Assembly: GCA_030386875.1 (NCBI GenBank) | Contig: CM059580.1 | Span: 4,350,618 to 4,414,617, forward strand | Direction of reading: 5' to 3' | Source of the DNA: Morinoia aosen | Lineage: Eukaryota; Arthropoda; Malacostraca; Amphipoda; Talitridae | Length of the DNA stretch: 64,000 bases | In this document: positions 33,706 through 44,587 of the stretch, one piece after another | How positions within the stretch are numbered: the stretch's first letter is position 1 | Layout: each line of letters begins with the position of its first letter | Notes under the pieces: generated by a model | Databases searched by the model: none | What the model was told of the DNA's origin: nothing | The model's input: only the letters and a program-made list of their open reading frames with translations | Translations under genes and position numbers: made by a program

Positions 33706-35270
33706 TTTACTGCAGTGTGACCCACCGGTGGGACACGGTGGAAATTTTGTAGATACTTTGAGTGTGTGACCCACCAGTGGGACACGGACGCAATTTGGCT
33801 ACTGGGAGTGGGGAATTTTGTTATGTTTACTGCAGTGTGACCCACCGGTGGGACACGGACGGAATTAGGCTGCTGTTAGGGCGTGGAATGTTGTTACATG
33901 TTAACTGCAGTGTGACCCACCGGTGGGACACGGACGGAATTTGGCTACAGAGAGTGGGGAATTTTGTTATACGTTTACTGCAGTGTGACCCACCGGTGGG
34001 ACACGGACGGAATTTGGCTACAGAGAGTGGGGAATTTTGTTATACGCTTACTGCAGTGTGACCCACCGGTGGGACACGGACGGAATTTGGCTACAGAAAG
34101 TGGGGAATTTTGTTATACGTTTACTGCAGTGTGACCCACCGGTGGGACACGGACGGAATTTGGCTACTGGGAGGGGGGAATTTTGTTATATGTTTACTGC
34201 AGTGTGACCCACCGGTGGGACACGGACATAATTTGGCTACTGGGAGGGGGGAATTTTGTTATATGTTTACTGCAGTGTGATCCACCGGTGGGACACGGAC
34301 GCAATTTGGCTACTGGGAGGGGGGAATTTTGTTATATGTTTACTGCAGTGTGACCCACCGGTGGGACACGGACGGAATTTGGCTACTGGGAGGGGGGAAT
34401 TTTGTTATACGTTTACTGCAGTGTGACCCACCGGTGGGACACGGACGGAATTTGGCTACTGGGAGGGGGGAATTTTGTTATATGTTTACTGCAGTGTGAC
34501 CCACCGGTGGGACACGGACGGAATTTGGCTACTGGGAGGGGGGAATTTTGTTATATGTTTACTGCAGTGTGACCCACCGGTGGGACACGGACGGAATTTG
34601 GCTACTGGGAGGGGGGAATTTTGTTATATGTTTACTGCAGTGTGACCCACCGGTGGGACACGGACGGAATTTGGCTACTGGGAGGGGGGAATTTTGTTAT
34701 ATGTTTACTGCAGTGTGACCCACCGGTGGGACACGGACATAATTTGGCCACTGGGAGGGGGGAATTTTGTTATATGTTTACTGCAGTGTGACCCACCGGT
34801 GGGACACGGACGGAATTTGGCTACTGGGAGGGGGGAATTTTGTTATATGTTTACTGCAGTGTGACCCACCGGTGGGACACGGACGGAATTTGGCTACTGG
34901 GAGGGGGGAATTTTGTTATATGTTTACTGCAGTGTGACCCACCGGTGGGACACGGACGGAATTTGGCTACTGGGAGGGGGGAATTTTGTTATATGTTTAC
35001 TGCAGTGTGACCCACCGGTGGGACACGGACGCAATTTGGCTACAGAGAGTGGGGAATTTTGTTATACGTTTACTGCAGTGTGACCCACCGGTGGGACACG
35101 GAGGAAATTTCACCGCTCACTGACCAGTAGTCACAAACTCAATTTTCATAAACACACTTAATCATAACCAAATGTTTGCGATTTTTGTCAAAATGGCTTG
35201 CTACAATAAACTTTTAATTAGAGTTAAATTTTGAACTCCAGTTTAAAAATATGCGGTAAATGCAGTAAAG
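33706..35270 (+). mobile_element. CCACCGGTGG mobile element, copy B, with about 19 internal 73-bp repeats
   Basis: The interior (33711-35105) repeats GACCCACCGGTGGGACACGG then GAATTTGGCTACTGGGAGG and ATTTTGTTATATGTTTACTG with a 73-bp period. That is the 51-bp unit of copy A plus about 22 bp. The right flank (ACCAGTAGTCACAAACTCAA, CATAAACACACTTAATCA, GAGTTAAATTTTGAACTCCA) matches the right flank of copy A at lower identity. It lies in transglutaminase intron 2, antisense to the gene. Confidence 0.85.
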
Positions 35271-36204
35271 ATTATGAAGATATCCGTAATGGAAGAGTTA
35301 TTTGATGTTAATGTAATGGGGAGTACTTTAGGGTATTTATTTTTTCATTTCAGAGTTTTAGGGAAATTAAAGAGGGATGTTTTCATATACTGGAGAATTT
35401 GCTGGGGATTAAAAAGGGACGTTTTTATTCGCCGGGGAAGTTTTTTAGGGAAGTTTTTTGGGGAAGTTTTAGGAGATTTCTAAAGAGACATTTTCATGCA
35501 TAGAAGAATTGATTGGGTCATGGTAGGTATGATTTTATTCCTTAGAGAATTTAAAAGGAATATTTTTATTCATAGCAGAATTTGAAGGGGACTTTAATTT
35601 AATTTAATTGAAAGGGAATTTAATTGTAAACGGATTCATTAAGAAATAGAAGAGAGATATAACTACTCTCCAATTCATCAAGCTATTACTGAAGTGATCG
35701 AAAAAAAAAACTATTTAAAAAATATTTTCCCATAATTGAAAGTTTATCGATTTTAATAATCATCAAAAATGAATAACTATCAAAGAATTTGATTAATTAA
35801 ACTTAATTTTCTGTTTTTGACATAATGGTTGATGATGATAGATAATTACAGATATTTATACAAAGTAATGCACAATTACAAATTACAATAAATGAAAGTG
35901 GATAATGATAGTTCATTATAATTAATCTATACTATAATTAATCTATAATTAATCTATACTATAATAAGAGCCGCGTCCGTCTGTCCGAAGCCAGCCTGCA
36001 GTGTGTGATGAGCTTCATGTGATTTGTCCAACATTAACATACATTTTTCATGGGCCATGTTCACTTCGTTCTTAATTCAAATGATTTTAATAATAATTAA
36101 TAACACAATAAAATAAACGGTTTTTGTGTGAGTACAGTTGAGTTAACCTTATATGTGGTCTGATGTCGATATTTGTAATTTTATAGACAAACTTTATGTA
36201 AAAT
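35271..36204. other. Intron 2 AT-rich sequence
   Basis: Unique AT-rich sequence. GAAGTTTTAGGG-like words repeat near 35380-35480. At 35920-36010 an AT-rich run leads into AGAGCCGCGTCCGTCTGTCC and GTGTGTGATGAGC. The latter 13-mer also occurs at 62184, so a dispersed-element fragment is possible. Confidence 0.5.
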
Positions 36205-36760
36205 TTTTTACTTCTCTATGAATTTTATAAAAATTTATAAATAACGTATAAATTTTATAAAAACTTATAATTAACGTGTAGATTTTATAAAAATTTATAA
36301 TTAACGCGTAAATTTTATAAAAATTTATAATTAACGTGTAAATTTTATAAAAATTTATAATTAACGTGTAAATTTTATAAAAATTTATAATTAACGTGTA
36401 AATTTTATAAAAATTTATAATTAACGCGTAAATTTTATAAAAATTTATAATTAACGTGTAAATTTTATAAAAATTTATAATGAACGTGTAAATTTTATAA
36501 AAATTTATAATTAACGCGTAAATTTTATAAAAATTTATAATTAACGTGTAAATTTTATAAAAATTTATTATTAACGTGTAAATTTTATAAAAATTTATAT
36601 TGAACGTGTAAATTTTATAAAAATTTATATATAATTAACGCGTAAATTTTATATAAATTTATAATTAACGTGTAAATTTTATAAAAATTTATAATTAACG
36701 TGTAAATTTTATAAAAATTTATAATTAACGTAAATTTTATAAAAATTTATAATGAACACA
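36205..36760. repeat. 30-bp AT-rich minisatellite, about 18 copies
   Basis: The unit is AACGTGTAAATTTTATAAAA plus ATTTATAATT. The palindromic TAAATTTTATAAAAATTTA part can fold. GTGTAAA and GCGTAAA variants alternate. Confidence 0.95.
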
Positions 36761-37009
36761 AAATTTAATGAAAAAAATATTTTTTATAAAATTGCTAGAA
36801 CACAATGTGTTGAGCCAACACTTGAACTCACAAAACCAATTATCTATCACAAATTACTATAGATCATCCCATAACTTATAGCATGAACTTAGAGAATTGG
36901 ATTAAACAAACAAGAAAGTTACCCCAGCAGGAATTTGGGCCCAATAACTGGCGAGAAAGTTGTCTTAAAATAATTTATTTCAATTTGTCATAAAATAGTG
37001 TGAAAACTG

Positions 37010-37310
37010 AAAAATTTAAATATTCGAAAATTTTCATATCATTCGTCACAAAATTTGTCAGAAAAATTTTTCATAAAAATTTTCAATAAAAATTTGTCAG
37101 AAAAATTTGTCAGAAAAATCTTTCATAAAAATTTTCAATAAAAATTTGTCAGAAAAATTTGTCAGAAAAATTGGTCATAAAAATTTTCAATACAAATTTG
37201 TCAAAAATAGTACGGATATTAAAAAGTTAAAATATTACAAATGTCAGAATTTCATAATTTAACTTGTCATAAAATTTATCACAAAAATTTATCATAAAAT
37301 TTTTTAAGTT
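37010..37310. repeat. Irregular AT-rich repeats AATTTGTCAGAAAA
   Basis: AAATTTGTCAGAAAAATTTGT and CATAAAAATTTTCAATA recur several times with irregular spacing. Confidence 0.75.
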
Positions 37311-37319
37311 CAATGTCAT

Positions 37320-37729
37320 GAAAATAAGAAAAGAAAATAGAAAAAAACACAGAAAAAAATACAAAAAACACTGCAGTGTTATCTAAAAAAAGAACCGCGA
37401 ATATCCCGCCAAGTGTCCCGCGAAAAGCCGCTATATTCGCTATCTAGCGGGTTTCCCCCCAAACAAAGGAAGCCTCGGTGAGATAGCGGGCAAAATGGAA
37501 CGGATGTTGGCAACACTCGCTCATTGATAACTTGTGAAAAATACAACAAGAGTTTGCGAACACCTGTACTATTTTTTTTTTAATTTAATAAGAAGCGATA
37601 TCTCAGGAAAAGATTTATATATATGCTCTTTTCAAAGCTTGTTAATTCATTGAAAGGAAAATATGTGTCTGAACTTTATAGTTGGCTGAAAATATTTTTT
37701 GTTTAAGAATATCAGCGTAATATTAATAA
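37320..37729. other. Intron 2 unique sequence with CGCTATCTAGCGGG palindrome
   Basis: Single-copy sequence. Around 37436-37453 GCTATATTCGCTATCTAGCGGG contains the inverted pair CGCTA/TAGCG. No exon is recognised. Confidence 0.4.
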
Positions 37730-38172
37730 GCAACACACAACAACACAAGACAACACAACACACACCACACACTCTGCAACACAAGACAACACACACAACA
37801 CACAACACACAACACACAACAACACACTCTGCAACACAACACAACACACAACACAACACAAAACACACAACAACACAACACACAACACACAACAACACAA
37901 CACAGCACAACACACAACACAACACAACACAACACACAACACAAAACACACAACACACAACAACACAACACACAACACAACACACAGCACACAACACAAC
38001 ACACAACACAACACAAAACACACAACACAACACACAACACAACACAACACACAACACAACACACAACACAACACACAACACACAACACACAACACAACAC
38101 AAAACACACAACACACAACAACACAACACACAGCACACAACACAACACACACAACACACAACAACACAACAC
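37730..38172. repeat. (ACAACAC)n low-complexity array at the exon 2 donor
   Basis: Mixed AACAC, ACAAC and ACACAC words with no fixed period. On the sense strand it is GTGTTGTGTG-rich, and it begins directly at the donor GTGTGT of exon 2. Its cysteine/valine frames are not genes. Confidence 0.93.
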
Positions 38173-38174
38173 AC

Positions 38175-38375
38175 CTGTATCAAAAGTGAGCACCAGCCGC
38201 TGCCTCCGCTTGAGGTCGACCTCCTGGTTGAGTGTGAGCTTGAGGTTGAACGCAACCCCCCTGCGCACCACCAGGGTGTTGGTGGTGCGCTCCACCAGCA
38301 CGTACTTGTGCGTGTGGTGCGGTGGTGCGTTCTGTTTCGCCTGCAGCTCCAGCTTCTCGATGCGGGGGTTGTCGT
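38175..38375 (-). CDS. Transglutaminase exon 2
   Basis: 201 nt: two bases complete codon 44 (G + AC gives Asp), then 66 codons (45-110) and one base of codon 111. The acceptor is TGCACCCCAG above 38375 and the donor is ACAG|GTGTGT below 38175. It encodes IEKLELQAKQNAPPHHTHKY, VLVER, TLVVRRGVAFNLKLTLN and RLVLTFDT. This is the family's first beta-sandwich block: the pattern N-x-x-x-H-H-T-x-x-Y, the L-V-V-R-R-G motif, and a strand ending in F-x-F/T. It is the strongest single piece of evidence for the N-terminal domain. Confidence 0.96.
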
Positions 38376-38398
38376 CTGGGGTGCAGCGTGCGTATGTA

Positions 38399-38760
38399 TA
38401 CCATTTGTACCATTTATACCATTGTGCCATTTATACCATTTACACCATTTTACCATTTATACCATTTTGCCATTTATACCATTTATACCTTCTATAACAT
38501 TTATACCATTAATACCATTTATACAATTATGCCATTGTGCCATTTATACCATTTATAACAAACATACCATTTATTCCATTTGTGCCATTTATACCATGTA
38601 TGCCATGTATGTCATTTATACCCTGTACACCGGTATACCATTTATACCATTTACACCATTTACACCATTTACACTAAATATGCCATTTATACCAAACAAT
38701 CCATTCATACCACTTATGCCATGATGTGCCATGTATACCGAACTTATATACCATTTATGC
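38399..38760. repeat. ATACCATTT-type minisatellite at the exon 2 acceptor
   Basis: 9-10-bp words (ATACCATTT, TGCCATTT, CACCATTT) repeat for 360 bp, starting 24 bp upstream of the exon 2 acceptor on the sense strand. Confidence 0.92.
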
Positions 38761-38929
38761 CATGTATTCCATGCTATATATGCACATCATATATAAAATA
38801 TACACCATATATATACCGCTTGTGTCATTTATGCCATTTATACCATGTGTGCCATACAATACAATGTACAATATGTCATATTGTACGCCACCTCCACCAT
38901 TTATATGTGTGCTATATGTATTCCATATA

Positions 38930-39160
38930 TAGCATATATTGCTATATATGCAATATGTGTGCTATATTGCATGGGTTACATACTATATATATATATACAT
39001 ATATATATAACATACCATGTATGCCATGGGTTACATACTATATATATATGTATGTATATACCACGCCATGTATGCCATAGGTTACATACTATATATATAT
39101 ATACCATACCATGTATGCAATGGGTTACATACTAACATACTATACATATATATATACTAC
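38930..39160. repeat. About 55-60-bp repeat with GGGTTACATACTATATATAT
   Basis: Four copies of ATGGGTTACATACTATATA followed by variable (TA)n and ACCATGTATGC. Confidence 0.85.
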
Positions 39161-39475
39161 AGTCATAGCTCACCTCACGAGACCCAACTTACGAATGATC
39201 CAAGTTTGGATACATGAAATTTTTGTCAAAATAAATAAAAATAAAATATTCGTTTATCATAAAATTTTCGTCTCTGGATACGAAAGAAAATTCAAGTTAC
39301 AAAACACCAAATCTCAAAATTCGAATAATGCGGGCTCGGCTCCGCAGCCGCCAGAATGCCCGGGACGAAAATCCATTTTACATGTATTTTATTTAAATAT
39401 GTTTGTGTTGGATTTGGAGCTATAGAAGTGCTCTTGACTCCCAACGTTGAGTTCCAGCCATCACAATAATTTTAT
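39161..39475. other. Intron 1 unique sequence
   Basis: Single-copy sequence. A plus-strand frame crosses it but has no recognisable product. No exon is seen. Confidence 0.4.
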
Positions 39476-39479
39476 CATT

Positions 39480-39800
39480 GATGGAATATAAATAAAATTA
39501 TATTAATGAGAATTGCACCAAGATTATAGACCATAAATAAAATTATATTAGTGATAATTGCATCAAGATAAGTTATTGTGATTATAGAAAATAAATAAAA
39601 TTATATCATTGATAATTGCATCAAGATGAGTTATTGTGATTATAGAAAATAAATAAAATTATATCATTGATAATTGCATCAAGATGAGTTATTGTGATTA
39701 TAGAACATAAATAAAATTATATCATTGATAATTGCATCAAGATAAGTTATTGTGATTATAGACCATAAATAAAATTACATTAGTGATAATTGCATCTACG
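39480..39800. repeat. 58-bp AT-rich minisatellite, about 5 copies
   Basis: The unit contains ATAAATAAAATTATATCATT and GATAATTGCATCAAGATGAG. Confidence 0.93.
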
Positions 39801-40089
39801 TACTTCATGAATCTACTACGCTGGTCTACTCATCTACTCACTAAAGAACTACTCAAATACAAGCGTTTTCCATACAAATCTACTCGGCTACCTCACATGT
39901 CTACCAATTTAATAGTAGATTTGTTAATGGTAGATTTAATTTAATCTACAATACAGATCTACCATTATGCCTGAAAAGTTCACTTCGCATGTCTACTCAT
40001 CTACCTGGTGAATTTTCAACACTAATCTACCAATCTACTTAGTACATTCATTTCTTAGGTATATTTATTCATCGGAAATTTTTAATACC

Positions 40090-40540
40090 CAAGTCTACCC
40101 GTCTACTCTACCACACATATACCCAAGTCTACCTGTCTACTCTACCACACAAATACCCAAGTCTACCCGTCTACTCTACCACACAAATACCCAAGTCTAC
40201 CCGTCTACTCTACCACACAAATACCCAAGTCTACCCGTCTACTGTACCACACAAATACACAAGTCTACCCGTCTACTATACCACACAAATACCAAAGTCT
40301 ACCTGTCTACTATACCACACAAATACCAAAGTCTACCCGTCTACTCTACCACACAAATACACTAATCTACCCGTCTACTCTACCACACATATACCCAAGT
40401 CTACCTGTCTACTCTACTACAGAAACACCCAAGTCTACCTGTCTACTCTACCACACAAATACCCAAGTCTACCTGTCTACTCTACCACACAAATACCCAA
40501 GTCTACCTGTCTACTCTACCACAGAAGCACCCAAGTCTAC
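40090..40540. repeat. 34-bp minisatellite with CTACCCGTCTACTCTACC, about 13 copies
   Basis: The unit is ACACAAATACCCAAGTCTAC plus CCGTCTACTCTACC. Related single words (CTACTCATCTAC) run upstream from about 39800. Confidence 0.95.
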
Positions 40541-40664
40541 CTAAATTCTACAAAATTCCCCTGATTTCAAAAAGAAACCACTGCCTCAGGAAACCACAGC
40601 CTGGTTTCAAAACGAAACCACTGCCTGGCTTAAAAAGAAAGGGGAGAGAGAGGAATATCCTCAC

Positions 40665-40794
40665 CGGTTTCGGGAGCGGTTTCCTCGAGCAGCTCGACCT
40701 CGGTATCGGTTTCTGCCCCCCGTATCGCCTCGTTCTCTCCCCTCACGCGATCCCACAGGCGGTCGAACCAACCGTCCAGCCTGGCGAACGTCAT
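40665..40794 (-). CDS. Transglutaminase exon 1 (first visible coding exon)
   Basis: 130 nt: 43 codons from ATG and one base of codon 44. CCCCCAG lies immediately before the ATG on the sense strand, so this exon is spliced to an upstream 5'UTR exon or to further coding sequence that I cannot see. I take the ATG as the start because no other in-frame Met follows. The peptide MTFARLDGWFDRLWDRVRGE is followed by an acidic stretch (ETDTEVELLEETAPET). This kind of variable, partly acidic N-terminal extension precedes the beta-sandwich in arthropod transglutaminases. The donor GTGAGG below 40665 has phase 1, matching exon 2. An array starts within about 4 bp of the acceptor. Confidence 0.85.
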
Positions 40795-40796
40795 CT

Positions 40797-41040
40797 GGGG
40801 GTGATGGGGTGAGGGGGTGAGGGGGGTGTGGGGGTGAGGGGTGAGGGGTGAGGGGTGAGGGTTGAGGGTTGAGGGGTGAGGGGGTTGCGGGGGTGAGGGT
40901 AGATGGGTGAGGGTAGATGGGTGAGGGGGGTGAGGGGGTGAGGGGGTTGCGGGGGTGAGGTGTGAGGGTTGAGGGGGTGAGGGGCGAGGGGGTGAGGAAT
41001 GAGGGGATGAGGGGTGAGGGGGTGAGGAGGTGAGGGGGTA
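40797..41040. repeat. G/T-rich repeat GGGGTGAGGG abutting exon 1 acceptor
   Basis: Irregular 7-10-bp words GGGGTGAGGG, GGTTGAGGG and GGGTAGATGG. On the sense strand it is CCCTCACCCC, a 240-base pyrimidine-rich tract ending at the acceptor CAG. Confidence 0.9.
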
Positions 41041-42031
41041 ACATATTAACATTAAATACTTACAATATAACATTAACACTGTTAGGAAACATTTTAATGT
41101 TGTAAAATTTGTGAATTCTTTTTGAGAATTCACGGAATATTCCACTAGATTGTGTTTTTTTAGATTGTGTTTTTATGACTAGAGTGTGTCTTGCTGAATC
41201 GCGTATTGCTTCGTGTTTTGATTCTATTTGGTATGTATCTGTAGCAATTTATGAAGATTCGTTTATATCTTAAAATTGCGTATTCCAACAGTACGAGCGT
41301 GTGTGTGTGTGTCGCTTCAGCATGTGTGCCTGGGGTGTTGTGTTCGACATGTGTTTGTGTATTGTGCGAGCAAAGTGGGTGTGATGCTGGGCTCAATAGA
41401 ATTTTTTGGCCTACGAACTTGAGAGGCCTCGGGTGGACCACATATATAGGGCGAAATTTAATCACAAATCCTTGAACCGAAAAAGCGTTAGTCCCAACGG
41501 TCGTGGACTCCAGCCCTCAGAGGGTGACAGATATATATATAGCCGTCACTTGAACTCGTGGGATAAACATACAACCCAGCAACGAATTTTGAAGAGAGGT
41601 GATTGGGGCCGGTCTCAGAAGAAGGCGGAGTGAACAGCATTCTGGAGAAAGGTGGTAGGCGTGCAGTTCTGTAGATTCAGGGAAGCATGATAGGTCACAC
41701 GGAAAAGTAGAGGACAGCCCTCTAGTACACTTAGGTGTAGCTCATGGGATAAGTTCAGCCTTACGCAGAGAACCGTCTGAGAACGTGTGTCTTAACCAAG
41801 CGTTAGAAAAAATCCCTTTGAAATTACACGTGAATACACAGCGTGCGTCGAAATATGTTTTGCATATATATGTATATGAAGTTGAAATTATTAAATATTT
41901 TGAATCAGTAATTAAAAATTCTCCGACTATTTGCCGGGAAAAAGGGGATTAGAGAAAACAACGAGGGTCGAAAGAAACAGATATCGAAACATCGCTGGGA
42001 AGGGTAAGAGTAATATATTTGTTCACAAGAG
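41041..42031. other. Intergenic or 5' region, no exon recognised
   Basis: Mixed unique sequence with a short (GT)n tract near 41303-41313. It may include the 5'UTR exon and promoter of the transglutaminase, but I see no decisive signal. Confidence 0.4.
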
Positions 42032-42328
42032 ATGCTATTCGAAGCATGTATGCAAATAATGAAAAAATGTAATGCCGTCGAATTAAATGCAAAATGTATA
42101 AACGAGTACGATTTTGACAACAAGTTAATAGGTAAATTTTGTGATCTGTGCAGGAGGGCGGTTTTTCCTAATTCTCCACAGAAAAATCGACGGGAAGCTC
42201 TGAATGCAGTCGTTAAATGTACATTTTCTAATCTGATGATAGCCAGGGAATCTGAACTGGAGCGGTGCTTGTACGAATACGCCTATGAAATTATGACAAT
42301 GTCCTGTGCTGTTGGAATACGCATATAG
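42032..42328 (+). CDS. Hypothetical 98-residue open frame
   Basis: A plus-strand frame from ATG 42032 to a stop at 42328 in non-repetitive sequence. The product is balanced in composition and contains CxxC (FCDLCRR) and a charged helix-like stretch (ARESELERCLYEYAYEI). I recognise no family. It could be a decayed transposon gene fragment or chance. No promoter, splice or polyadenylation evidence supports it. Confidence 0.2.
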   Translation: MLFEACMQIMKKCNAVELNAKCINEYDFDNKLIGKFCDLCRRAVFPNSPQKNRREALNAVVKCTFSNLMIARESELERCLYEYAYEIMTMSCAVGIRI

Positions 42329-42925
42329 TTCAGGATTTTCCCTGTGATGTATTTATGTGAAGTTAAATGTGTAAAGAGGGTTTGGCCAACCCAAACAGTT
42401 AGGATAGGGTTGACATGAGGGCTATTACCAGCGTACATTTTTCAATTCCGTCAGTTGTGTTAAGGTCGTGCAAAGAGCAGGATATTGAGCTATTAGTAGT
42501 CGTACCCCACCTTATGACATGTACACGGTATATTAGCCTCTTAAAATTTGTAATAGGATGCACTGCCGTGACCATTAAGATTATACTATGATATCCTGCG
42601 TATTAAAGTAATTAAAATATCAAGTATTATTAAGGAATAAACCCCTAAATACGCAAGCAGCGCTGGCAGATGCGCCCAGAAAAACGCGCTGTGTAAGTGG
42701 GTCCCTTCACATCGGTGAGTACCTCACATATCGCGTCTGTAATTAATCATAACTACTTTGGGGTGTGAACTTTCATGTGACTTTCTATTTCATTTAGGGT
42801 ATTATCATGTGTGTTTCTTTTTCGTGCATTTCATGATTTCATGGAGGTATGCCAATTCCTCAATTTCAGAGAACCCGGTCTCCTCATTAATGTAAATTAA
42901 TGACAGGCAGGACCAAGTGTCGTGA
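42329..42925. other. Unique spacer
   Basis: Single-copy sequence, nothing recognised. Confidence 0.4.
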
Positions 42926-43150
42926 CAACACTTTGACTGCGGCAGGTACAACTGAAGTTCAACATTCAACTCCAACACAAAGTCAACTGCAGCGCGCGAT
43001 GTTGAAAATAGCAAACATGAACTGGATCGTGCCTTCATTTAGCTTTGATTAAGTATTTATGGAAATTGTGTTTGTGACTACTGGTCGGTCTGCAGCGTTG
43101 TGAAAATCCCTCCGTGTACCACCGGTGGGTCATATGCAGTCAAAGCGTTG
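42926..43150 (-). mobile_element. CCACCGGTGG mobile element, copy C, short form with one repeat unit
   Basis: 225 bp bounded by inverted repeats CAACACTTTGACTGC (42926-42940) and GCAGTCAAAGCGTTG (43136-43150), 14 of 15 matching. It contains a single partial repeat unit (TACCACCGGTGGGTCA). The rest is nearly identical to 17781-17931 in reverse orientation. I see no clear target duplication. It is the best guide to the element's full length before expansion. Confidence 0.85.
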
Positions 43151-43439
43151 AAAAATAGAAATAAAACAACATAAGTCGTACATGGTTACACTCGCCTCAT
43201 AATATCTCAAATAGCACCACAATAATATCATATAATCCCGTACCACTTACAAATGAAATGTATTCAGTACGGTAATGTAACAATAAGCAAAACAGCCTTA
43301 CTAGCGGTCAAGTCCATCATGGTACACATTTTCCCTCAAAATACATCATTTCAGCCTCAAAAAATTTCTCTGGCTTGTTCATTTACCGTTCAAAAAATTA
43401 CCGCTGTTTTGCCATTTAACCCATGTTGGCTGAATAACA
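43151..43439. other. Unique spacer
   Basis: No gene is recognised. Confidence 0.4.
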
Positions 43440-44335
43440 TCTCCATCTTGTTATTTACCCTCACAAAGCATCCCGATATTGTTATTTACACTCACAAAGG
43501 ATCCCATTTTGTTATTTACCGAACAAAGCATCCCATTTTGTTATTTACCCTCAGAGAACATTCCCATCATGTTATTTACCACCACAAAACATTCCCATCA
43601 AGTTATTTACCCTCAGAGAACATTCCCATCATGTTATTTACCACCACAAAACATTCCCATCAAGTTACTTACCCACACAGAACATTCCCATCAAGTTATT
43701 TACCCTCACAAAACATTCCCATCAAGTTATTTACCCTCAAAGAACATTCCCATCAAGTTATTTACCCTCACAAAACATTCCCATCAAGTTATTTACCCTC
43801 ACAGAACATTCCCATCAAGTTATTTACCCTCACAGAACATTCACATCAAGTTATTTACCCTCACAGAACATTCCCATCAAGTTATTTACCCTCACAGAAC
43901 ATTCCCATCAAGTTATTTACCCTCACAGAACATTCCCATCAAGTTATTTACCCTCACAGAACATTCACATCAAGTTATTTACCCTCACAGAACATTCCCA
44001 TCAAGTTATACCCTCACAGAACATTCACATCAAGTTATTTACCCTCACAGAACATTCCCTTCAAGTTATACCCTCACAGAACATTCCCATTAAGTTACTT
44101 ACCCACACAGAACATTCCCATCAAGTTATTTACCCTCACAGAACATTCCCATCAAGTTATTTACCCTCACAGAACATTCCCATCAAGTTATTTACCCTCA
44201 CAGAACATTCCCATCAAGTTATTTACCCTCACAGAACATTCATATCAAGTTATTTGCCCTCACAGAACATTCATATCTAGTTATTTGTCCTCACAGAACA
44301 TTCATATCAAGTTATTTACCCTCACCAAACATCTT
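43440..44335. repeat. 31-bp minisatellite with ACATTCCCATCAAGTTATTT, about 27 copies
   Basis: The unit is AACATTCCCATCAAGTTATT plus TACCCTCACAG. A few units lack three bases (AAGTTATACC) or change CCCATC to CACATC. The left units are more diverged. Confidence 0.96.
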
Positions 44336-44587
44336 TGACGTATCATTATCCCTAACAGTGGCTAGCATGAACCCTACCCTCATCCGAGGGAAATATGGGA
44401 CAAAAAACATCAAAAACTGCTTCATTTTACGTTAGCTTTGTCATATACGACATTTTGTTAAGCAATCACCTAAAAAAAGAATGGAAGTGTAGGCTCATAG
44501 AGCGCAAGAATTTCCTCCATAACCTCCCCTCTCCTTTCCTTTACATCCTACAACCATCATAGGAGCTGCGTACTCTGATAAAAAGAT
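44336..44587. other. Unique spacer
   Basis: Single-copy sequence without a recognised gene. Confidence 0.4.

Larger units (their letters stand above)
24160..40794 (-). other. Transglutaminase gene locus (six visible exons, 3' part missing)
   Basis: Six minus-strand exons join in consistent phase into 284 codons. In order they give an N-terminal segment, the Transglut_N beta-sandwich (LVVRRG, GTRVVLPV, APVGLW, YILFNPWSK), the linker motif RQEYVLNDVGK and the start of the core (VFGQFDDAVLPAC, NPVLVSRAIS). Transglutaminases cross-link protein glutamine to lysine side chains using a Cys-His-Asp triad and calcium. In arthropods they act in clotting and cuticle stabilisation (established knowledge). 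Arthropod enzymes are roughly 700-800 residues, so well over half is missing here, including the catalytic Cys region. Introns are 2289, 4480, 2554, 2575 and 3885 bp and consist largely of tandem arrays. Whether the gene is intact cannot be judged from this window. Confidence 0.95.

Noticed and set aside
37699-38456. Cysteine/valine-rich minus frames and Thr/His/Gln plus frames
   Set aside because: Translation of the ACAAC/ACACAC low-complexity tract. Only 38175-38375 is an exon.
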